Shown in pieces: positions 57,842 through 64,000 of a stretch of 64,000 bases of DNA. The stretch lies in NCBI GenBank assembly GCA_033439795.1, contig JAUTDP010000005.1, positions 2,943,001-3,007,000 on the forward strand, given 5' to 3'. Position numbers and translations under genes: made by a program. The notes under the pieces are model-generated. The model worked only from the letters and a program-made list of their open reading frames with translations, was not told where the DNA came from and ran no database searches. The stretch's first letter is position 1, and the number at the start of each line of letters is the position of its first letter. This stretch comes from Sordaria brevicollis (taxonomy: Eukaryota > Ascomycota > Sordariomycetes > Sordariales > Sordariaceae).

Positions 57842-58861
57842 ATGGGGCTTTCACACAAGAGAAAGAACGAAGGTTGGTCGGACCCCTTCCACCGGACCCT
57901 CCGCCAAAGGGTGAAGCTCGGCGAAAAATACTTTGACAAACTTGCGCTTCCTCATCGCGTGAGCAAGGAAGATGCCCTGACGCCTGTCAAAGTCGGCCTC
58001 CGGGGGCCAAACTCAGAGGGCTTCGAAGACGCTACAACTCGCCCCTTCAACGACCTCCTCGCTCCCCCGAGCACGATACTCGATCCGAGCCTTAGCTTCT
58101 CGCAGTTTGGCAGCATGCTGGGGAACGACAACCTCGACAACTTCGGCTCCGACGAACAAACTATCCCAGCCACGTCTTCCGATGCCGTTGCATTCGAGAC
58201 GGCGGACTGGGCTCAAGAGAACATGCAGGAAGACTTCGGCACCTGGACCCCTTGGACCCATGGGCAGGGGTTGGCCTATGACGAAGGTCTGGAAGAGCTT
58301 GAATCATTCCACAAGAGTGATTCCACGCATGGCTCAGACGATCCGTTCTTTGAGCGCCAGTCTTCCACGGATGGCGCTGAACCAATGGCTCCCGTGGCAC
58401 CCAAAAACGGCTTGCCGTCTTTCTCGCCCAACGCCAACGACGCTGCCGTCAAGGGTGGTGGCGGCATCGTTGACGCTACCACCAACGATACCATCAACAA
58501 TGGAGTCGACCTCGTCAACAACGACGTTATCCACCCTTCGGTTGAGCCACAACATCCGACCACTTCGATCCAGGTCGGCGTCGCTGCAACCCCGCCTCCC
58601 ACTCCTACCGTATCGCATGCCGCCCTCCAGGACCAGGTCGTCGACATCAACGTTGCCGCTGATGCTCTTCCTGTGGCTGCTACGGTCACTTTCACCCTCG
58701 CTCTTCGCCCTGGCAATGGCAGTAACACCATGTCGGGAGGAGGCCGAACTTCGACGACGACGACCACCCCGACCACAACCACGACGGCTTCCAACGGAGA
58801 GAGGGAGTACCTATCACCGGTCTCGGACGACGAAACTGGTCCTGAGCGGTCTTCTCGCTAG
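57842..58861 (+). CDS. unrecognised acidic protein (339 aa)
   Basis: The start is the ATG of MGLSHKRKNEGWSD (57842). The same frame is open upstream to about 57698 but without an ATG. Residues 1-45 are basic and helical-looking (RTLRQRVKLGEKYFDKLAL). The rest is acidic, Asp/Ser/Pro-rich and disordered, with a Thr run near the end and SPVSDDETGPERSSR before TAG at 58859. No Cys module and no domain recognised. It is divergent from gene F across an 800-bp region. After the TAG the frame stays open for 36 codons, basic, to a TAA; whether this matters is unclear. Confidence 0.6.
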   Translation: MGLSHKRKNEGWSDPFHRTLRQRVKLGEKYFDKLALPHRVSKEDALTPVKVGLRGPNSEGFEDATTRPFNDLLAPPSTILDPSLSFSQFGSMLGNDNLDNFGSDEQTIPATSSDAVAFETADWAQENMQEDFGTWTPWTHGQGLAYDEGLEELESFHKSDSTHGSDDPFFERQSSTDGAEPMAPVAPKNGLPSFSPNANDAAVKGGGGIVDATTNDTINNGVDLVNNDVIHPSVEPQHPTTSIQVGVAATPPPTPTVSHAALQDQVVDINVAADALPVAATVTFTLALRPGNGSNTMSGGGRTSTTTTTPTTTTTASNGEREYLSPVSDDETGPERSSR

Positions 58862-59396
58862 GGGACGAAATCACCTCCCCTACGAGGACGTCAAGTTTTG
58901 GAAAACAAGCAAAGGCATTTGGGGAAAAGAAAAAAACGACCAGGGGGGTCGGCCGTCGGCTTCAAGATGGTCTAAAACAGGACCAAAAGCTCTAATGTCG
59001 GAGAGTACAAGAAAATTGGACAGGTACTAACAAAGTAGAGGTAGACAGCTTCAGGGCTGGACTTGGCGACAAGTACATGAAGAAAATAACGAGTTTTTAC
59101 CCTCATTACCAATAACAACTGCGACCATTCGTGATCATTTGCGATCTTTTGTTGTTCGATGTCCGTCAATGCGAGAAAGTGGAAGGTGCAGCAAAATCTT
59201 TTGGCGACGGGATCCCCAAGGGCAGCCGAAGATGGTATAGTAGCGGATTGCTGGCTGTTATTGAGCTATCGCTACATGCGGGGAGTTATGCAGCTCATGC
59301 GATAGTGTATGATCTAAGCCGTGCGTCTGAATTTGACCCCGCTTTCACTTTCCCGATTTGTTTTTGTGGCAGGGGCAGGCCACAATAGTGGGCAGT
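58862..59396. other. intergenic up to the copia element
   Basis: Host composition, no supported gene. The stretch 59131-59388 is open on the plus strand but not family-like. Confidence 0.45.
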
Positions 59397-61409
59397 TGTC
59401 ACAATACTGGGTGGCTGGCCTGTAGGGATAATAGGAGTGTACGTAACCTAAATAACCGAGGTCTGGAGTTTGAGGGATTTTTATATAATAATTAGAGATC
59501 TACACGTCTATAGAGTCTTATATAGTTATATATAATTAAGCCTTTTTTATTCCCCTAATATTATTATTATTATAATAATTAAGAATTTTATCGATTCGCC
59601 TGAATTACGGTATTAATAATGTTAATAACAACGAAATTAATAATAATAATAATATCTTCGAAGATTAATAATATTCGTCTCAATTCCCCTAAGGATTAAT
59701 TTATTTGGGAAAATGCCTTTATTTCCTAAGTTTAGAACCTAGGTTTATAGGAATATATTAATCCTATAGATCGCTAACTTTGGCCAACGAGACCTTTTAA
59801 ACTTAATATTTTCGATTATATCGGTTAAGAATTTGAAGGAGAGACCGCCGTTGAAAAGAAAATTCGTCTTAAAGAGCTATTTAGTATTGTAATTAAGTAC
59901 GGCTTTTATTATAAACGCAATTATCGCGATTATATAATTGAGAAAAACGATTAGCGTATAAATTTGAAGGTAATTTTTGATTTAGGGATTAAGAAAATTT
60001 AATTGAATTTATAGATAACCGAAACCGTTAAAGATCTATACCGCGAGATTAATTTTATTAAACGTTTTAGCATTTACGAATAGTACGATAATTTTATTAA
60101 AGTTATATATTTTAATAATTAAGAAGTTAAGAAATAAATTAAAGCCTAATTAATTTTTATTTTACGTTTAGGCTATATTATTAAAGATTGGATTATTTAA
60201 TCGTTTTATTAGGAATAGGTTATAGCTTTATACGAAGCCCGCGGGGTCCTTAGATTTAATGACTTAGATATTTGGTTTATAGAATTTAATTATATAATTA
60301 AGGGAAGTCTTTTCTCCTTATAGGTAGATACGTATTAATTTTAATATAATAAGGAATTAGAAAAGGATAATTATATAGAAATAGGATTTTATACCGTTAT
60401 TAAAGATTTTTGTAAAATAGTAACGGTAAATCCTATTTAAAGTAAAGGCCGGTTAGCCCTCCCGTTAAAAGGTATAATATTTGCGGTTACGTTAAGCGGA
60501 GAGCCCGTTGAGGAGGACGTTCTTAATAATAAGGAAAACTTTAATACGGATATTAGAGAGGGGCGGGGAGAGGTTATAATATTAGTAAAGAAGAAGAGAG
60601 GTAAGAAAAATATATTTTTTAAATTTATTAATAAGAGACGCGTTTCTTCCCCTCCTTAATAAGTTTATAAAACGAAATATCCTACTTATAAATTTTGTAA
60701 TTAATTTAATTACGAAATTGAATTATATTATTATATACGTTTATAAATTGCCTTCGAGGGTTAGGTAGTAAATAAGGATATTAAAAAATGTACCGCCGTT
60801 AATATAAAAAAGGATAAGAAATTTAAGGAAACCGTTTTCTAATTACGTAAATAGAAGGAAAATAAATTTAATTAAGAGTAATTTTATAATCGTTTAATAG
60901 GTAAGAATAATTTTTTAATATTTACGGATTATTACGTTGTATATTTATTAAGAGATTTTATAATTTTCGATTTAAGTACGATAATTTATATTTTTAATAA
61001 AATTAATCGATTTAAAGACCTTTCCCCTATAAATATAAGCGATTATATATAAGTTAATAATAGCCGTATTCCTATCGAAGGGTATAATACTATAATAATT
61101 AGGGTTTAAAATAACGTAAGGTTAAGGGAATTAATCCTCCTTAGCGTCGCTTTAGTACCGAGTATAGTTTATAACTTTATTTCCTTAAAATAATTCGAGG
61201 ATAATTATATTTTCTAGGATTATAAGAACGGGTATTTACGTTTTAATTTTACGAATTCTTTAATCTATTACGTATATTTTATTAATAAATAATTTATATT
61301 AAAATACGTCCCTTTATTAAAAAATAGTGCTAACGAATCTTCTTTTATAGTATGTACTATTTTTAATTATTTTTAACGGAAATTATAAGAGGGCGTAACT
61401 TTCCGTTAA

Positions 61410-62400
61410 TATTTTCGATTTAGTTATTTAAAATTAAATATATTCGCTAAATTAATTAAATAGGTTTATAAGGTTCGATTTAAGGGTTTAAATTTAATAT
61501 ACTACGAATTATATATTATAGCTAAATTAAAGCGCTAAGTACGTAAAAAATTTTACAATTACTTAAAAGGTTTAGAATTGCGCTTCGCTATCGATTTTTT
61601 TTTTTATAATAAGATTAAAATACGAAGTAGGGAGTATTTAAGCCTAATAGTAATTATAGATCGATAATTTAAATATATTTGGATGTATTATTTAGGTAAT
61701 TGAAAAGCCGATTCTATATTAGTATATTTTTAGAGCCTTTTTGCGGGCTTATAGACTTAATATAAAATCCTCCTTTGTATTGTAAAATATAATAACGAAA
61801 TGAATAATAATCGAAAAATTACAATGTAATTAATTAAATATAATATTATAATCGAACTTTCTATATTTTATATATAGGTGTAAAATAGCGGTATAAAGCG
61901 CTTAGGGGGTGTAATTAAAATTAAAACGGCGTTAATATATATAAGTGCGAATTTACCCGAAGTATTTTAATTAGAAATTATACGCGTAGTTACGTATTTC
62001 TACAATTTAACGCTTAAGGTAAATTATTATTAGAAGGCTTTTAAGGAAAGATTCGAATCGTATTATAGCTTTAAAAACGGTAATATATTATTAGTAAATC
62101 CCTTTTCTATAATTACGTACTTAAAAGTTTACGGTTATAAGGCTTTTACTTTTATTATTACTATTATAAATAATAAAGAAAGGATTAGAAAATTTAAAAA
62201 ACGTACGTAAATTGGATATTTAATCGGCTATTAATTAACGAATTAGTATAAAGTTTAGAACCTTTATATTAATTAAATTATAATAATACGAAACGTTATA
62301 TTTAATAAAAACGAAGTATTTCCGGGTAAAATTGAAGAAATTTATAAATCCTTATAGATTTCCCTTAAAAAATTAGCTATATAATTAAAAACCTTTTATA
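61410..62400 (+). pseudogene. copia GAG-pre-integrase and integrase remnant
   Basis: Frame segments: YKVRFKGLNLIYYELYIIAK, then FAIDFFF, SGIKRLGGVIKIK, LPEVF.LEIIRV..YFYN, VYGYKAFTF, IGYLIGY and VIFNKNEVF. These correspond to the copia integrase sequence D-F..., R..GVI..KAR, LP..FW.E, VYGCKAF, IGYLVGY, DV.FNE. Cys and Trp positions have been lost by RIP. Confidence 0.85.
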
Positions 62401-63199
62401 ATATAAATACCGCCGAAGTAAATTAATTAAAGTTGCCGCAAGCTCTCCCGACGCTTAGTTTTATAGTTATAAACTTCCCGACCGATACGAATAAAACGAT
62501 TAATATAATTAATATTTTAGAAGAGGGGAGATAAAAGGAGGAAGCGATCGTAAAATTATTAGGGGATTAATACTAAGTATAAATAGGCCAAATCCTATTA
62601 AATTAGTACTACGAATTAATAGGTTAATTCCTATTATAAATATAAGGGTTAGAGATTTTAATCGAATTTCTAAAGAAATTAACTCTAATACTTTTATAAT
62701 TAATTATTAATTTTTAGAATACGGTTATAAATTTAAAGGATAAGGGGTATTACTCTATATTCTTAGCCCTAAATAAAATACCGGTATTATTTTTAATTAA
62801 TAGACTTTTAAAGTCTAACGAGGATTTATAATTAATTATAAATTAGTATTTTAATTAGGCTATATCTTTTTTAACCGGACGGGGTAGCCGTCCTATAGGT
62901 CTTTAGGGAGATTAAATCGTCGATTAGGGTTTCTTGGAAGAAATGCGAGAGAGGGGTATCGAAATCGATTTTAACTATAACCCTAAATTAAAATTAATAA
63001 GGGAGAAAGTCGACCGGCTATAGAGGTAAGGATTTTTAAAAACCCTTTATCGATTTAATTTCCTATTATTTCTAAAATATTATTAAACGTTTAACTTTTA
63101 TCCTATAGGGGAATTATTTAAGGCTATAGAGAAGGAGTATTTAATTAAATATAATAAAATAAAATTTTAAGAATAAATAAATATTAAGGATATAGATAA

Positions 63200-64000
63200 G
63201 AAGGAAATTTTAAGGTTATAATAGGTTTATATTTATAAATTTAATTAAGATGGTAAATTCTAAAAATATAAAGCTCGTTTAATAGTACGAGGAAATTAAT
63301 AAACTAAGGATAGAATTCGCGAAATTTATACAATTACGTTAGCAATTAGGTCCTTCCATATTTTTATAATAATTATAACCTACTTTAACTTAAATTTAAC
63401 CTAATACGACGTTAAAAATACCTTTATTAATACCTTACTAAATAAATTAGTTTATATACGAACTCTTCCTAAATATTAGAAGAAGGGCTAAGTAGTCCGA
63501 TTATTTTAAACGTTATACGGGTTACGTAAATTATTACTCTTATAGTAATAAAAATTTATTAAAACCCTTATAATTATAAATATATCCCCTATCCCTTTTA
63601 AATTTAATATTTTAATTAAAGATAACGTATTCCTTTTCTTTTATATTAATAATATTATAATCGCTTACTTAAATAGGGATAAAGAGGTAGCTATAATTAA
63701 AGGGGTAATTATTACCCTTAAAAAGAAATATTAATTAATTAGCAGAAAGGAATTAAAATAATTCTTAAGAATTAAAATTATTTATAACCGTAAAAAATAG
63801 TTAATCTAATTATTATAGCGCGATTATATTAATAAAATTGCAAATAAAGTTAAAGGGATAAAGAGATTCTTTTAAACCCCTATAACTAAAAAGGAATTAA
63901 TCCCTTACAAGGATAAGGTATTACTATACGAAATTACCGTTTATTAAATTAAAATTAGCTTTATCCTCTATATTATTATTACTATACGCCTAAACGTTAC
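63200..64000 (+). pseudogene. copia reverse transcriptase remnant
   Basis: Segments KARLIVRGN.QTKDRIREIY, LAIRSFHIF, YDVKNTFINTLL, LYGLRKLLLL and FLFFYINNIIIAY, the last being the Y-V-DD block with both Asp changed to Asn. Confidence 0.88.

Larger units (their letters stand above)
59397..64000 (+). mobile_element. Ty1/copia retrotransposon, RIP-degraded, cut by the window end
   Basis: AT-rich, stop-riddled DNA whose plus-strand remnants follow the copia order: gag-like, protease-like, GAG-pre-integrase (about 61.4-61.56 kb), integrase (61.57-62.4 kb), then reverse transcriptase (63.2 kb to the end). The integrase-before-RT order separates it from the Ty3 element. The left edge near 59397 (TGTCACAATACTGG) marks the change from host composition and may be the LTR start; the second LTR is outside the window. 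Confidence 0.85.

Noticed and set aside
1..64000. tRNA or rRNA genes
   Set aside because: I looked for cloverleaf-like and rRNA-like segments in the host-composition islands and saw none.

Overview
The window looks like a chromosome segment of a filamentous ascomycete (Pezizomycotina, probably a Sordariomycete; species not determined). The reasons are short GT-AG introns (56-78 nt), chromatin-type chromodomain genes, a Ty3/gypsy chromovirus, a Ty1/copia element, MULE, hAT and Tnp2-type DNA transposons, and a very strong RIP (repeat-induced point mutation) signature: repeats have become AT-rich, stop-riddled DNA in which CpA/TpG is almost absent while CpG survives. The window alternates between gene islands of normal composition (about 3.0-9.2, 20.6-31.0, 44.2-59.4 kb) and RIP-ruined repeat blocks (0.1-2.9, 9.2-20.6, 31.0-44.2, 59.4-64.0 kb).

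Repeat architecture is clear enough to date by nesting. A hAT-type MITE (97-472) and a 2.4 kb hAT-like element (520-2921) sit 47 bp apart in one host sequence, each with its own 8-bp target duplication. A MULE (9183-20618) with about 110-bp terminal inverted repeats and an 8-bp duplication was later entered by a complete chromovirus (9970-17648, two 286-bp LTRs, 5-bp duplication). A roughly 13 kb Tnp2/CACTA-like element (about 30.96-44.29 kb) landed just downstream of a Cys-rich gene. A copia element begins near 59.4 kb and runs off the end.

The gene islands hold mainly unrecognised, lineage-specific-looking proteins. Five loci (3685-5598, 21893-23518, 30066-30899, 46081-47985, 50865-52009) and a sixth with two modules (55818-57020) carry one shared Cys-rich, probably zinc-binding module: C-x(n)-C-x3-V-W-Q-x5-C-x2-[HC], then a second Cys cluster, C-x2-C-x10..15-C-x2-C in most copies. 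Two chromodomain genes (25039-25803 and 26677-28084) lie between them. Truncated tandem copies, a BTB-like fragment and a gene split by a MITE show continuing duplication and decay.

The most striking observation is that four of these genes have an in-frame TAG exactly where the family has its invariant Trp (TGG): V-TAG-Q-x5-C, with the frame open on both sides. One gene carries both versions, TAG in module 1 and TGG in module 2. UAG to UGG is precisely what A-to-I mRNA editing does in perithecia of Sordariomycetes (established for Fusarium and Neurospora), so these look like a gene family whose zinc module is switched on by stop-codon editing; UAG readthrough and RIP-made pseudogenes are the alternatives. 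Further in-frame TAGs occur in the same family (4243, 5596, 46081), and every internal stop seen in these genes is TAG, never TAA or TGA.
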